Origin: Bacillota bacterium
GTDB taxonomy: Bacteria > Eremiobacterota > SpSt-956 > JAKJGF01
Direction: 5' to 3'
DNA: 52,888 nt
Assembly: GCA_029555925.1 (NCBI GenBank)
Contig: JAKPQU010000613.1
Location: 1 to 52,888 of the forward strand
In this document: in pieces, positions 28,141-36,912 of the stretch
Layout: each line of letters opens with the position of its first letter
How positions within the stretch are numbered: the stretch's first letter is position 1
Notes under the pieces: model-generated
Told to the model about the DNA's origin: nothing
What the model saw: only the letters and a program-made list of their open reading frames with translations
Database searches by the model: none
Translations under genes and position numbers: made by a program

Positions 28141-28174
28141 CATGACCTGGTGGTCACAACGAAGAATGAAAATC
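28141..28174 (+). repeat. Copy of dispersed palindromic motif (family D)
   Basis: CATGACCTGGTGGTCACAAC followed by GAAGAATGAAAATC. The TGACC/GGTCA palindrome and its tail match the copies at 4431-4464 (reverse) and 41261-41292. Confidence 0.6.
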
Positions 28175-28182
28175 TAATCCAC

Positions 28183-28224
28183 TCTTCACCCTTCACCCTT
28201 CACCCTTCACTTTTCACGACTCAC
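28183..28224 (-). repeat. Heptad array, six units
   Basis: Units TCTTCAC, three CCTTCAC, TTTTCAC and GACTCAC in exact 7-base phase. It fills the gap between the YjbQ gene stop and the upstream gene start. Confidence 0.85.
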
Positions 28225-28256
28225 GATTTTTCACTCTTCACGATTCTCATACAAAA

Positions 28257-28673
28257 TTACTCACCGATGATTTTCACAAGGACTCTTTTTTTTCTTTTAC
28301 CGTCAAATTCTCCGTAAAAAACCTGTTCCCATGGGCCGAAATCCAGTTTACCATCCGTTACGGCAAGAACAACTTCTCTTCCCATTACACTCCTCTTGAG
28401 ATGGGCATCGGCATTATCTTCATATCCGTTATGACGGTATTGTGAGTAAGGTTTTTCCGGCGCCAGCTTCTCAAGCCATACTTCAAAATCATGATGAAGC
28501 CCCGGTTCATCATCATTTATAAACACACTGGCAGTAATATGCATGGCATTACAGAGAAGCAATCCTTCTTTAATACCGCTTTCTTTTAAACATTCGTCCA
28601 GTTGTGGAGTAATGTTGATTAATTCCCTTCTGTTTTTTGCTTCAAACCATAATTCTTTTCTATAACTCTTCAT
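28257..28673 (-). CDS. YjbQ/UPF0047 family protein
   Basis: 138 residues, full length. Conserved motifs: [18 protein letters not shown], then [20 protein letters not shown] and [20 protein letters not shown], with the conserved His residues. The family has been linked to weak thiamine-phosphate synthase activity, but its physiological role is unsettled. No ribosome site is seen; heptad repeats sit just upstream (28715-28749). Confidence 0.93.
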   Translation of the reverse strand: MKSYRKELWFEAKNRRELINITPQLDECLKESGIKEGLLLCNAMHITASVFINDDEPGLHHDFEVWLEKLAPEKPYSQYRHNGYEDNADAHLKRSVMGREVVLAVTDGKLDFGPWEQVFYGEFDGKRKKRVLVKIIGE

Positions 28674-28714
28674 TAGTCATGAAGGGTAAAGGATAAATGG
28701 TGAAGGGATTTTCC

Positions 28715-28749
28715 CCGTCACTCTTCACTCTTCACTCTTCACTCTTCAC
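28715..28749 (-). repeat. Heptad array, five units
   Basis: CCGTCAC followed by four exact TCTTCAC units, between the YjbQ gene and the Ig-like secreted protein stop. GTGAAGGG-type bases at 28700-28707 give a short opposing arm. Confidence 0.9.
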
Positions 28750-28752
28750 CTC

Positions 28753-30000
28753 CTATTTCTGAAAAACTTTTACAATACCGGGTGCAGATTTATTTCCCTG
28801 TGCATCTCTGGCCATAACAGTAACAGTATATTCACTTCCGGGTAACTGATTACCTGCTTTCACTTTATATTCAAAAACTCCTCCCTGATTTGCTTTAATA
28901 TCTTCACTGATGACCCCGCTGTCTACAGGTCCCATACCCGGAAGATTACAGGTAATTTTTACTTCTATATGTACTGTGGTAAAAGGCCATGTCTGACCGG
29001 AAACAATGAATTGATTTGCTACAAAATCACCATTCTTTGGCTGAGTTATCTTTAATAAAAGTTCACTGGCAACAATAGAAATTAACCTGTCTGCCCTGGA
29101 TTTAACAGTTTCGCCGGAGGAATCGATCAGATAGCCCAGGACAGGAGCATTTACCACACAATCTCCTTTTTGAACAGTATAGGAACCTATATATAATCCC
29201 GGTGATCTGAAGGATTCATGCAAAGGCAGACCCTTTTTCCATTCACCTATATCAAAAAAGGCTTTCTGATAGGGCTCACCGGACATTTGAACTTCCAGGA
29301 CATCACCTCTATCGAGTTCTTTAATAGCATTATGGGATATTAAAACGGATTTTATAGAAAATTTCCATTCTGCACAGAAATCATGGCCATCTGTACTTTT
29401 ACCGTACATATAAACTATATAATCTCCTTCTTTCAAATCCTGAGAAGGTTTAAATGTAATAACATCACTGTTTACTGATGTTTCAGGCTCTTCTGTTATA
29501 TCATGCCTGTTAAGAAGAAGTTTTAAAGATTTCTTATCAAACTTACCGGTTCCTCCGTAAACAGATGCAGAAATGACAGGTTTTCTATCACTGATTATAG
29601 CCATATCCGAAGGTTTTAACCTGTAGAACATAGGATTTTTGCCGAGTACAGTAATTTTATTCCCGGCAGTTACATTACAGCTCCTGCCGTTTAATTCCAT
29701 AGTGGCAATGACCGACGCATTACATGCGCCCGGTGTTTCACCGGATATTTTATAGACACCTGTATATATACCGGGAGAAGATTCCAGGAGATTTATTTTA
29801 ACGGAGAGAGCAGGTAGTTCAACCATTACATGGCCGAGAGCAGTACCATTTACGGTAAATTCCAGAATATCTCCTTTTTTAAGTATTTCTCTGCAGTTTA
29901 CTTTAAAAGAATTAATTATTCCGTCACCATAAGCCAGAGAAGATAAAAAAAGCAAGCAGAAAAAGATAAGTATTGTTGCGTATTTCCCTGACTGTACCAT
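28753..30000 (-). CDS. Secreted Ig-like repeat protein
   Basis: 415 residues. Signal peptide at about residues 1-25 (cleavage after LAYG). The mature chain appears to be several beta-sandwich modules: paired segments such as GDILEFTVNGTALGHVMVEL and GDVLEVQMSGEPYQKAFFDI show an internal duplication, each followed by PGIYTGVYKI or PGLYIGSYTV. The last module, with TVTVMARDAQGNKSAPG, is a bacterial Ig/fibronectin-type domain. No enzyme motif; probably cell-surface or periplasmic binding. AGAGG lies about 13 bases before the ATG. Confidence 0.8.
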   Translation of the reverse strand: MVQSGKYATILIFFCLLFLSSLAYGDGIINSFKVNCREILKKGDILEFTVNGTALGHVMVELPALSVKINLLESSPGIYTGVYKISGETPGACNASVIATMELNGRSCNVTAGNKITVLGKNPMFYRLKPSDMAIISDRKPVISASVYGGTGKFDKKSLKLLLNRHDITEEPETSVNSDVITFKPSQDLKEGDYIVYMYGKSTDGHDFCAEWKFSIKSVLISHNAIKELDRGDVLEVQMSGEPYQKAFFDIGEWKKGLPLHESFRSPGLYIGSYTVQKGDCVVNAPVLGYLIDSSGETVKSRADRLISIVASELLLKITQPKNGDFVANQFIVSGQTWPFTTVHIEVKITCNLPGMGPVDSGVISEDIKANQGGVFEYKVKAGNQLPGSEYTVTVMARDAQGNKSAPGIVKVFQK

Positions 30001-30486
30001 AAAAATAAAAACCTCTGGTATAATTTATAATTAATAATCTCGTAATGCGTAATGCGTAATGCGTGATGCGAATAGGTAATAACCCGTTACGCATTACGCA
30101 TCACGAATTACTTAAATTCTAATAAGTTATGAAATTATCACCTGATATGGGTCATGCAGAACAACTATAGAAATTCTAAGTATAGACAAAAATATCCTTC
30201 TATAAAGGAAAAATCCAGAGAAAGATGATTTTCAAGGTATTCCTCTCTTCACTCTTCACCCTTCACAATTCTCATCTAAATAATTCTCATCTAAATGTTA
30301 ACGAAATGTTTACAATTAATTTATCATTTCCGCATTAATTTTGATATAATATAATCGGATAAAAAATAGATTCCTCTTAAAGAGGAATCCGCAATTGTGA
30401 ATAGAAAAATCAATTACTTGAAGAAAAAGTAATAAATCATATATTTTTTATTTACATTTAAATAAAATAATCAGGAGGAATATATT
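30001..30486. other. Gene-free divergent region with degenerate family-A repeat and hairpins
   Basis: A worn family-A copy lies at 30019-30140 (heptads GTAATGC/GCATTAC; right end TTCTAATAAGTTATGAAAT). CTTCAC-type heptads lie at about 30246-30270. Two palindromes precede the 5'-nucleotidase gene: GATTCCTCTT/AAGAGGAATC (30369-30389) and ATTACTT/AAGTAAT (30413-30433). These may be regulatory. No ORF was seen. Confidence 0.6.
30321..30350 (+). promoter_or_regulatory. Possible sigma-70 promoter of the 5'-nucleotidase gene
   Basis: TTATCA (30321-30326), an 18-base spacer and TATAAT (30345-30350), about 135 bases before the TTG start. The -10 box is a consensus match, the -35 box is weak. The palindrome at 30369-30389 would lie just after the start of transcription. 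Confidence 0.35.
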
Positions 30487-32190
30487 TTGAAAATAAACGG
30501 TTTAACTACAGGATTTCATCCGGACTCTAAAGTAAAGGTTACAAAACCCGATATATCTCAGCATGACACATACATAAAAAATGAAGATACCGGTGGGAAA
30601 TTGGGTCTTTACAACCCTATCTGTGTAAGAGTCAAACGTGACGGAAAGGAAATATCAAGCACATCAAGAAGCGAATTCGGGCTTGCCGTTTTTGCCAGCA
30701 CTGCAATACTTCCTACCCCCATGAATGAAGCTTTAAAGACAGTGAGTGTAATATACACAAATGACATACATGGTGCCATAACTCCTTCCAAAGACGATAC
30801 AAATCCGGGAGGTCTTAAAGGAGGAGTGGCATATGTAGGTTCTGCCATAAAAGAACTCAAAGATAAAGCAAAAGGTAATTATGTTCTTATGGACGGAGGA
30901 GACTGGGGACAGGGTTCTTACGAGTCAAAACTTACAAAAGGCAAAACAATGATAGATGTCATGAATAATCTCGGCTATGATGCGGGTGAAATAGGCAACC
31001 ATGAATTTGACTGGGGCAGAGCGGCTCTAAAAGATATGATAGATGAAGCAGCATTTCCTGTTCTTGGAGGAAATGTTCTGGAAGAGGGAAAACTTATTGA
31101 AGGTATTAAACCATATACAATGAAAGAAGTAAATGGTTTAAAGATAGGCATCATAGGACTTATAAGCCCTGAAACGCCCGGGTCGGTAGATCCGAAAAAT
31201 ATAACAGGCTTAAAATTTGCTTCTGCAAAAGAAACTGTAGAGAAATATATTCCTGAACTCAAAGAACAGGGAGCAGATATGATCTTTGTCCTGTCCCATG
31301 AAGGCGATGTAGCAGATGAAAAGCTTGCTTCTTCCGTTACAGGTATAGACCTGATAGTCGGAGGACACAGCCATACCCTTATGGAAGATGCCAAACAAGT
31401 AAATAATACACTTATAGTGCAGGCAGGAACACAGGGAGAAAAAGTAGGTTCCATAAATCTGGCAATAGACCCTCAGACTAAAAAGATTGTATCCTTTAAA
31501 AATACCCTCATTCCTGTAACAGACAAAAATTTCAAACCTGACCCTGAGATAGAAAAGATAATAGCTCCCGTTGTAAATGAAGCAAAAGAAAAGATGTCTG
31601 AAGTGGTGGGTAAAAGTGAAGTAAATCTTACACATGACAGAAAAAAGGTTTTTGAAACTGTTATGGGTAATGTTGTTACAGATTCGATGAGAGAATCTAC
31701 AGGTGCAGAAGTGGCCATGCAGAACTCCGGAGGCATAAGGGATCAGATAATGGCTGGAGAAATCACAATGGGCGACCTGTACAGGGTAATGCCCTTTGAT
31801 AAATTTATAGTTTCTATGGATTTAACAGGAAAACAGATAAAGGATCTTATGGAAAACAGTGCCGGAAGAAAAAAAGGGAATATGCAGGTCTCCGGTATAA
31901 CAATGGATATAGAGCCGAAAGAGGCGAAATGGCACAGGGTTTCAAATATAAAAATAGGCGGTGTCCCTCTGGATATGAATAAGTTCTACAGGGTAACGAC
32001 AGATGATTTCCTTGCAGGCGGCGCAAACGGTTACAGTACCTTTACGGAAGGAAAAAATGTTACCTACGGAGGAACGCCTGCAATAGATGAACTGAAAGCC
32101 TATATAAATAAACATTCACCTCTTACGGAAGCAAATGCAAAAGTGGAAGGAAGACTTAATTTCCTGAGTCCTCCTCCGGCAGGGGGATAG
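30487..32190 (+). CDS. 5'-nucleotidase/UshA-like metallophosphatase without signal peptide
   Basis: 567 residues from a TTG start, supported by AGGAGG 7 bases upstream. The calcineurin-type N-domain has TNDIHG (about 91-96), MDGGDWGQGS, GNHEFDWG (about 172-179) and GGHSHT (about 292-297), all metal-ligand motifs. The C-terminal 5'-nucleotidase domain includes MQNSGGIRDQI and FLAGGANGYSTF. Such enzymes normally act outside the cytoplasm, yet residues 1-85 are a polar tail without a hydrophobic signal core. The protein may leave the cell by another route or act inside. Confidence 0.92.
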   Translation: MKINGLTTGFHPDSKVKVTKPDISQHDTYIKNEDTGGKLGLYNPICVRVKRDGKEISSTSRSEFGLAVFASTAILPTPMNEALKTVSVIYTNDIHGAITPSKDDTNPGGLKGGVAYVGSAIKELKDKAKGNYVLMDGGDWGQGSYESKLTKGKTMIDVMNNLGYDAGEIGNHEFDWGRAALKDMIDEAAFPVLGGNVLEEGKLIEGIKPYTMKEVNGLKIGIIGLISPETPGSVDPKNITGLKFASAKETVEKYIPELKEQGADMIFVLSHEGDVADEKLASSVTGIDLIVGGHSHTLMEDAKQVNNTLIVQAGTQGEKVGSINLAIDPQTKKIVSFKNTLIPVTDKNFKPDPEIEKIIAPVVNEAKEKMSEVVGKSEVNLTHDRKKVFETVMGNVVTDSMRESTGAEVAMQNSGGIRDQIMAGEITMGDLYRVMPFDKFIVSMDLTGKQIKDLMENSAGRKKGNMQVSGITMDIEPKEAKWHRVSNIKIGGVPLDMNKFYRVTTDDFLAGGANGYSTFTEGKNVTYGGTPAIDELKAYINKHSPLTEANAKVEGRLNFLSPPPAGG

Positions 32191-32194
32191 AATC

Positions 32195-32229
32195 GTAAAG
32201 CGTAATGAGTAATGCGTGATGGGTAACAG
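32195..32229 (+). repeat. Heptad array after the 5'-nucleotidase gene
   Basis: Five phased units (GTAAAGC, GTAATGA, GTAATGC, GTGATGG, GTAACAG) start right after the stop codon. A short opposing arm (TCATCACGCATTA) follows at about 32238-32250. Confidence 0.75.
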
Positions 32230-32275
32230 AAGGAATTCATCACGCATTATTTTTATATAAAGGATGTGAAGTGTC

Positions 32276-32464
32276 ATCAGAATAATAAATCTTTTTATTG
32301 CTTCAGTTGCAGTTTTACTGATCATATACAATTATATCAGGCTCTTTAATACTATCGACATGAGGCTTATAGCGCCCCTGGCAATCGTTCTTATCATAGT
32401 AACTCCTGTAATGTTGTATTATATGTTCTTTTATAATAAACAATATAAGAAATGTGACGAATGA
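32276..32464 (+). pseudogene. Small two-TM protein ORF lacking a normal start codon
   Basis: An open frame of 62 codons ending in TGA at 32462-32464, 12 bases before the kinase start. The translation has two hydrophobic helices (LFIASVAVLLIIYNYI and LIAPLAIVLIIVTPVMLYYM) and a basic tail ending in KKCDE, which looks like a genuine membrane peptide. An AAAGGA site lies at 32259-32264, but the following GTG (32271) is out of frame, and the in-frame stretch opens with ATC/ATA codons only. Either a rare start is used or a single base was lost. Confidence 0.4.
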
Positions 32465-32476
32465 CGGGAGGTTTCT

Positions 32477-33232
32477 ATGGTAGGGAATTACAGAATAGTG
32501 AAAGTCATAGGAGAAGGAGGATTCGGGAAAACTTATCTTGCAGAACATACTGTTTTAAAGAAAAAGGTAGTTATAAAACAATCACTTTTTAAAAGTGAAG
32601 AAGCACAGAAGATAATTTTAAACGAAGCATCTCTCCTCTGGGATGTAAACCACTGGGCATTACCTACAGTGAAAGACATAATAATAAATGAAGAAGGCGA
32701 TGTCCTTATGGTAATGAGCTATATCGAAGGAGAAGAACTTTACGGTTATATAAAAGAACATGGCCCTCTTGATATAGAAACACTGTGCTGGATTGTTCAG
32801 AGAGTCCTGAGTGCTTTATATTATCTCCATTTTACCGGCATAGTCCACAGAGACGTAAAGCCTGCAAATATTATAGTCGATTTCAAAAAACACATTGCCT
32901 CCCTTGTAGATTTCGGTCTTTCCAGATTAAAGCCTGACGGGAACCATGATGACAGCGGCTACACCCCTTATTTTGCTTCTCCCGAACAGATTGAAGGGAA
33001 AGCTCCCATACCGGAAAGTGATATATACAGTCTCGGTATGACCATGATTTATATGGCAGGAGGAGATATAAGATCAAACAGACTGCCTGATAATATACCT
33101 CCGGCACTTGAAGATTTTATATATAATATGGTCAGACATGATCCCATGAACAGGCCGAAGAATTGTAAAGAATTGAACAATCAATTAGGGGAAATAAGGG
33201 AAAAATTATTTAACAGGAAACATAGTCTGTAA
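32477..33232 (+). CDS. Eukaryotic-type serine/threonine protein kinase
   Basis: 251 residues, barely more than a catalytic domain. Glycine loop GEGGFGKTY (12-20), ATP-binding Lys34, Glu50, catalytic HRDVKPANI (124-132), metal motif DFG (145-147) and ASPE (167-170) are all present, so it should be active. No sensor, transmembrane or PASTA part is attached; a separate protein must give it location. The small two-TM ORF just upstream could do so. GGGAGGT ribosome site. It precedes hicBA and the VWA gene, all on the same strand. Confidence 0.92.
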   Translation: MVGNYRIVKVIGEGGFGKTYLAEHTVLKKKVVIKQSLFKSEEAQKIILNEASLLWDVNHWALPTVKDIIINEEGDVLMVMSYIEGEELYGYIKEHGPLDIETLCWIVQRVLSALYYLHFTGIVHRDVKPANIIVDFKKHIASLVDFGLSRLKPDGNHDDSGYTPYFASPEQIEGKAPIPESDIYSLGMTMIYMAGGDIRSNRLPDNIPPALEDFIYNMVRHDPMNRPKNCKELNNQLGEIREKLFNRKHSL

Positions 33233-33311
33233 AAATTACAGGAGAGAACTGAATTTTATCAGATAATTATGTTATAATAAATTTGAAAGACCTGTAACGG
33301 AGATGATTATT

Positions 33312-33503
33312 ATGGAAAAGAAAAAATTTATTTACTACCAGGAAGAAGATATATTCATCGGATGGTTTGAGGAATATCCTGACTACAGGACTCAGGGTGA
33401 AACGCTTGAAGAATTAGCTGAAAATCTCAGAGATATTTATTCAGATCTGACCGGTGGTCATATTCCCTGTGTTCGTAGAATTGGTGAGCTTGAAGTTGCA
33501 TGA
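33312..33503 (+). CDS. hicB: HicB-type antitoxin
   Basis: 63 residues from the ATG at 33312, chosen because GGAG lies 9 bases ahead, whereas the ATG at 33303 touches that site. It has the partial RNase-H fold pattern of HicB: a strand with FIYYQEEDIFIGWFEEYPDY, then TQGETLEELAENLRD. It is shorter than many HicB proteins and lacks a DNA-binding tail, so autoregulation may be weak or indirect. TATAAT at 33273-33278 is a possible -10 box, flanked by TTACAGG (33236) and CCTGTAA (33291) in inverted order. The stop overlaps the hicA start. Confidence 0.85.
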   Translation: MEKKKFIYYQEEDIFIGWFEEYPDYRTQGETLEELAENLRDIYSDLTGGHIPCVRRIGELEVA

Positions 33504-33673
33504 AACGTATAGATCTTATTCGAGCTCTCGAAAAAATGAATTGTATCTTTATACGCCATGGTGGAAAGCATGACTGGTATCAGAACCCGTCTACTAAAAT
33601 AGCACAACCGGTGCCACGACATCGTGAGATAAAAGATTCACTGGCAAACCATATAATCAAAATGCTGAAGTAG
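33500..33673 (+). CDS. hicA: HicA-type toxin
   Basis: 57 residues, starting at ATG in an ATGA overlap with hicB. The double-stranded-RNA-binding-like fold motif is clear: an N-terminal helix, then FIRHGGKHDWYQNP with the catalytic His of GGKH, and PVPRHREIKDSLANHIIK at the end. HicA toxins cut mRNA and are held in check by HicB. Toxin after antitoxin is the less common order but is known. Codon use resembles the neighbours, so recent transfer is not obvious. Confidence 0.9.
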   Translation: MKRIDLIRALEKMNCIFIRHGGKHDWYQNPSTKIAQPVPRHREIKDSLANHIIKMLK

Positions 33674-33703
33674 TTTAATTAATCATAACAGGAGGTTATA
33701 TAA

Positions 33704-34756
33704 ATGCCCTATTCGTGGGATGACGATCATGATTTTACCGGTGACGATGGTTTTTCTTTTCAGGATGCAAGAAAATCCTATGATAACCTGCCACTGACGA
33801 AGAAATCAAAAACCGGCAGTACCATATCAGGCCGGAAAAAATCAAAAACCGCCGGTGTCCCTTCACTTCCACCAAAAGCCAGAACCTATGATGATGTGGC
33901 AGTAGCAAAAAGTGAATCTCAGGTTTTCTATACATATAAAAGCAATTTTCTCAAAACCGATGCCCTTTACCCTGTCATTATAGGCATAGATACTACAGGT
34001 TCTATGGCAGAATGGCCGAAGGTATTTTTCGACAAACTCCCTCTCCTTTACAGAGAAGGGGTAAAATATTTCCCTGATTGTGAGATAAGTTTCCAGGCAA
34101 TAAATGATTTCGAAGCAGACGGTAAAGACGTGGCATTTCAGCCTGCTCCCTTCGGGAAAGGTTCTCACCTTGATGAAATCATAGGGAAACTCCTGCCTTA
34201 CGGAGGGGGAGGCGGCCAGGTGACGGAAAGTTATGAAATATTCGCTGCCTATAATTCCTTCCTGGAAGCGCCGAAAGCAATCATAAAACCTCTGGCAATC
34301 ATCCTCGGAGATGAAAAACCTTTCCCCTATGTTCCAGATGAAGTATGTAAATATTATGAAATGGGAAATACTTCTACAGAAGAAGCATTTAAAAGACTTC
34401 ACAGTAAATGTGATGTATTTCTTGTAAGAAAATTATACAATAACTCTATAAAAGAAGATAAATCCATTATAGATTGCTGGAAAAAAACTGCTCTTATAAA
34501 ATCCGAAAGAATTTTACATATTGAAGATCCCAAAAGAGTGGTAGATGTAATCCTTGGTATTCTGGGCATAGTTACAGGGAAAACCGGGCTTTTTGAAAAA
34601 GAACTTGTAGAAAGACAGGAACCGTCACAGGTAAAAGAAGTTTTAACGTCCATTCACAGATTAAAAACCAGTTATCATAAAGATTTATCTCAGAAATCCG
34701 TTACTTCTGTTACAGGGAAAGGGAATAAATCAAAAGGTCTAACAATAGATGAATAA
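33704..34756 (+). CDS. VWA-domain protein with intact MIDAS
   Basis: 350 residues. A polar, lysine-rich N-terminal segment (1-85) leads into a von Willebrand A-like domain (about 88-290) whose first strand ends in GIDTTGSM: the DxTxS metal site is complete (residues 96-100). A glycine-rich loop YGGGGGQVTES follows, then strand AIILGDEKPF. No signal peptide or membrane helix, so intracellular. Overlaps the next gene by 8 bases, an indication that the two products act together. AGGAGG ribosome site. Confidence 0.85.
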   Translation: MPYSWDDDHDFTGDDGFSFQDARKSYDNLPLTKKSKTGSTISGRKKSKTAGVPSLPPKARTYDDVAVAKSESQVFYTYKSNFLKTDALYPVIIGIDTTGSMAEWPKVFFDKLPLLYREGVKYFPDCEISFQAINDFEADGKDVAFQPAPFGKGSHLDEIIGKLLPYGGGGGQVTESYEIFAAYNSFLEAPKAIIKPLAIILGDEKPFPYVPDEVCKYYEMGNTSTEEAFKRLHSKCDVFLVRKLYNNSIKEDKSIIDCWKKTALIKSERILHIEDPKRVVDVILGILGIVTGKTGLFEKELVERQEPSQVKEVLTSIHRLKTSYHKDLSQKSVTSVTGKGNKSKGLTIDE

Positions 34757-35654
34757 ATTAGAATTAATAATAACACAGGGCCCCTATTCGACTTTTCTGG
34801 AAGAACTGGCTTCTATAAATATCGTGTCCGCCATAAGATTAAATACCATTATGCCGGTTAAAGAAGGAACTCTAAAAGAAAGACTGAAAGATATATCAGA
34901 GAAAATATATCCCAAAATTCTCTGGATTGACCTGAAGGCAAGACAGCTTCGAATAAAGGATTTTGCAAATACTCCCTATACTGCCGTTACTATTTCCCAT
35001 AAGATTAAAGTCGCTCTCCCGGCAACAGTCTATTTTGACAATGGAAATATTACGGGAAAACTTGTTGATATTGACGGGAATAAACTGATACTTGAAGATT
35101 ATGTAGGAAGACTCCTGGGACCGGGAGAATCGGTAAATATTTTAGATGATACTCTTGAATATACGGAAAATTCTTTCTTAACTGAAAAAGATGAGATCTA
35201 TGTGGCTTTATGTAAAGAACTTGGCATAAAGCATTTTATGCTTTCTTTTGTTGAAAAAAAACAGGACATAGAATATCTTAAAAATATTTATCCCGGCTCT
35301 GTTATCATGTCAAAGATTGAGAACAAAAAAGGTATGCATAATCTTGAAGAAATATCTGAAATATCGGATTTTATAATGGCAGCAAGAGGAGATCTCTATA
35401 CAGAAATAGATTATCCCCATGAAATTTCGGATGTTTTAAAGAAAATAAGGGAAACCGGAAAAGATAAGTCTGTTGTCGGTTCAAGATTACTCGCTTCTCT
35501 GTTAAAACATTCAATGCCGTCATGCCCCGATATGATGGATCTGCAATTTTTAAAGGACATGGGCTATAATAAATTTCTCATAGGTGATGACATATGTTTT
35601 AAAAGAGATATACTTATGAGAGCCATCAAGATTTTCACTGTAATATTTTCGTAA
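34749..35654 (+). CDS. Truncated pyruvate-kinase-like barrel protein
   Basis: 301 residues against about 470 for a usual pyruvate kinase. Residues 1-95 start the barrel; a small beta-domain at about 80-140 matches the B domain. Then SKIENKKGMHNLEEISEISD and MAARGDLYTEI keep the Lys, Glu and Asp of the phosphoenolpyruvate/Mg site. VVGSRLLASLLKH and MGYNKFLIGDD match the late barrel. The N-terminal NFSHG motif has become RLNTIM, and the C-terminal allosteric domain is missing. Probably a relative with a changed role rather than the glycolytic enzyme. Overlaps the VWA gene. Confidence 0.7.
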   Translation: MNKLELIITQGPYSTFLEELASINIVSAIRLNTIMPVKEGTLKERLKDISEKIYPKILWIDLKARQLRIKDFANTPYTAVTISHKIKVALPATVYFDNGNITGKLVDIDGNKLILEDYVGRLLGPGESVNILDDTLEYTENSFLTEKDEIYVALCKELGIKHFMLSFVEKKQDIEYLKNIYPGSVIMSKIENKKGMHNLEEISEISDFIMAARGDLYTEIDYPHEISDVLKKIRETGKDKSVVGSRLLASLLKHSMPSCPDMMDLQFLKDMGYNKFLIGDDICFKRDILMRAIKIFTVIFS

Positions 35655-35697
35655 TTTTTTAGATTTTTGCTAAAAAAAATATAACAACGGAGAATTT

Positions 35698-36822
35698 ATG
35701 AAAAAATTTCCCACAGAATATTCTCTTGAAGCAAGGCTTCCTTACGAAGAAATAATAAAATTGAACGGTAAATTAAAATCTCACCCTCTTATTCCTGTTT
35801 TACTCAACAGCACGCCCGATATTATCATGATCCTGAACAGATACAGGCAGATAGTAACGGCAAATGAACATTTTCTGGAGGTTTTAAAAATAGAAAGTGA
35901 AACCAAAATTCTCGGTAAAAGGCCGGGAGAAGCCATGAGCTGTATCCACTGTAAAAATAAAAGCTGCGGCACTACAAAATTCTGCAAATACTGCGGAGCC
36001 ATTAATGCCATATTTAACAGCCAGAAATTTAAATGCAGAGATATTCAGGAATGTAATATTACAGTAAGAACTTCTTCAGGGCTTCAGGGGTTTAATTTCC
36101 TTGTTACAGCCACTCCCTTTGATTTCAATAAAGAAAATTTTGTCATTTTCTCTATCCGTAATATATCGGAACAGAAATTTCATCATTCCGTAGAAAGGAT
36201 ATTCTTTCATGATGTCTTAAATCTTGCCGGCACAATAAAGGATTTCATGGAACTTTCACCTGAAATATATCATGCAGGGCTTAAGGAATTCCATACGGAA
36301 GGTTTAAGAATTTCCAGGCAATTAATATCGGAAATAGAAACCCACAGAGATCTTCTCGCTGCAGAACAGGGACAGTTAGAAGCTAAAATTGAAGAAATAT
36401 ATGTTCCCGATTTCCTGTCCCTCCTGGTGACACTCTATAAAAATCATAAGGTCTGTGAAGGCAAATTTATTGTTCATTTCATTAAAGGAGATATTTCTTA
36501 TATATGCTCCGACAAAATACTTCTCTCAAGAATACTGGGTAATCTCATAAAAAATGCCCTTGAATCTTCAAAATCCGGAGAAACTGTTACTGTTACCTAT
36601 AAAAATGACACAGATGGCATAAGATTTCTTGTTCACAATAAAGGTTTTATGACAGAAGACGTTCAGCTTCAGATCTTCAATCGTTCCTTTTCCACAAAAG
36701 GAGAAAAGGGCCGTGGCTTCGGCACTTATACGGTAAAACTTTTACTGGAAAGATATCTTAACGGACATGTAGAATTCAGTTCAACGGAAAAAGAGGGAAG
36801 TACCTTTACAGTGTCATTATGA
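35698..36822 (+). CDS. Histidine kinase with cysteine-rich PAS domain
   Basis: 374 residues, cytoplasmic. A PAS domain (about 33-160) carries C82, C85, C90, C96 and C99 (SCIHCKNKSCGTTKFCKYCG), a set that could bind iron-sulfur or zinc. The phosphorylated His is His171 in FFHDVLNL. An ATPase domain ends the protein, with NLIKNALESS (N box), GFMTEDVQLQIF and GRGFGTYTVKLLLERY (G boxes). ACGGAGA site before the ATG. No response regulator gene follows on the same strand; the LuxR-type regulator lies convergently after it and may be the partner. Confidence 0.9.
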   Translation: MKKFPTEYSLEARLPYEEIIKLNGKLKSHPLIPVLLNSTPDIIMILNRYRQIVTANEHFLEVLKIESETKILGKRPGEAMSCIHCKNKSCGTTKFCKYCGAINAIFNSQKFKCRDIQECNITVRTSSGLQGFNFLVTATPFDFNKENFVIFSIRNISEQKFHHSVERIFFHDVLNLAGTIKDFMELSPEIYHAGLKEFHTEGLRISRQLISEIETHRDLLAAEQGQLEAKIEEIYVPDFLSLLVTLYKNHKVCEGKFIVHFIKGDISYICSDKILLSRILGNLIKNALESSKSGETVTVTYKNDTDGIRFLVHNKGFMTEDVQLQIFNRSFSTKGEKGRGFGTYTVKLLLERYLNGHVEFSSTEKEGSTFTVSL

Positions 36823-36834
36823 ATGTTCTTCACG

Positions 36835-36877
36835 GGAAGCAATCACAGTGATTATAGAAATCACCGGGATTGCTTCG
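36835..36877. terminator. Hairpin between convergent kinase and regulator genes
   Basis: GAAGCAATC (36837-36845) pairs with GATTGCTTC (36869-36877). The sequence, with CCGCAATGAC nearby, resembles the GAAGCAATC/CATTGCGAG-type palindromic repeats common in other genomes. It could act as a two-way terminator. Confidence 0.5.
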
Positions 36878-36912
36878 TCTCTGTGTTTCCCGCAATGACA
36901 TTAATGACTGAA

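Noticed and set aside
34749..35654. Normal glycolytic pyruvate kinase
   Set aside because: It is about 170 residues short, lacks the C-terminal domain, and has lost the NFSHG motif.
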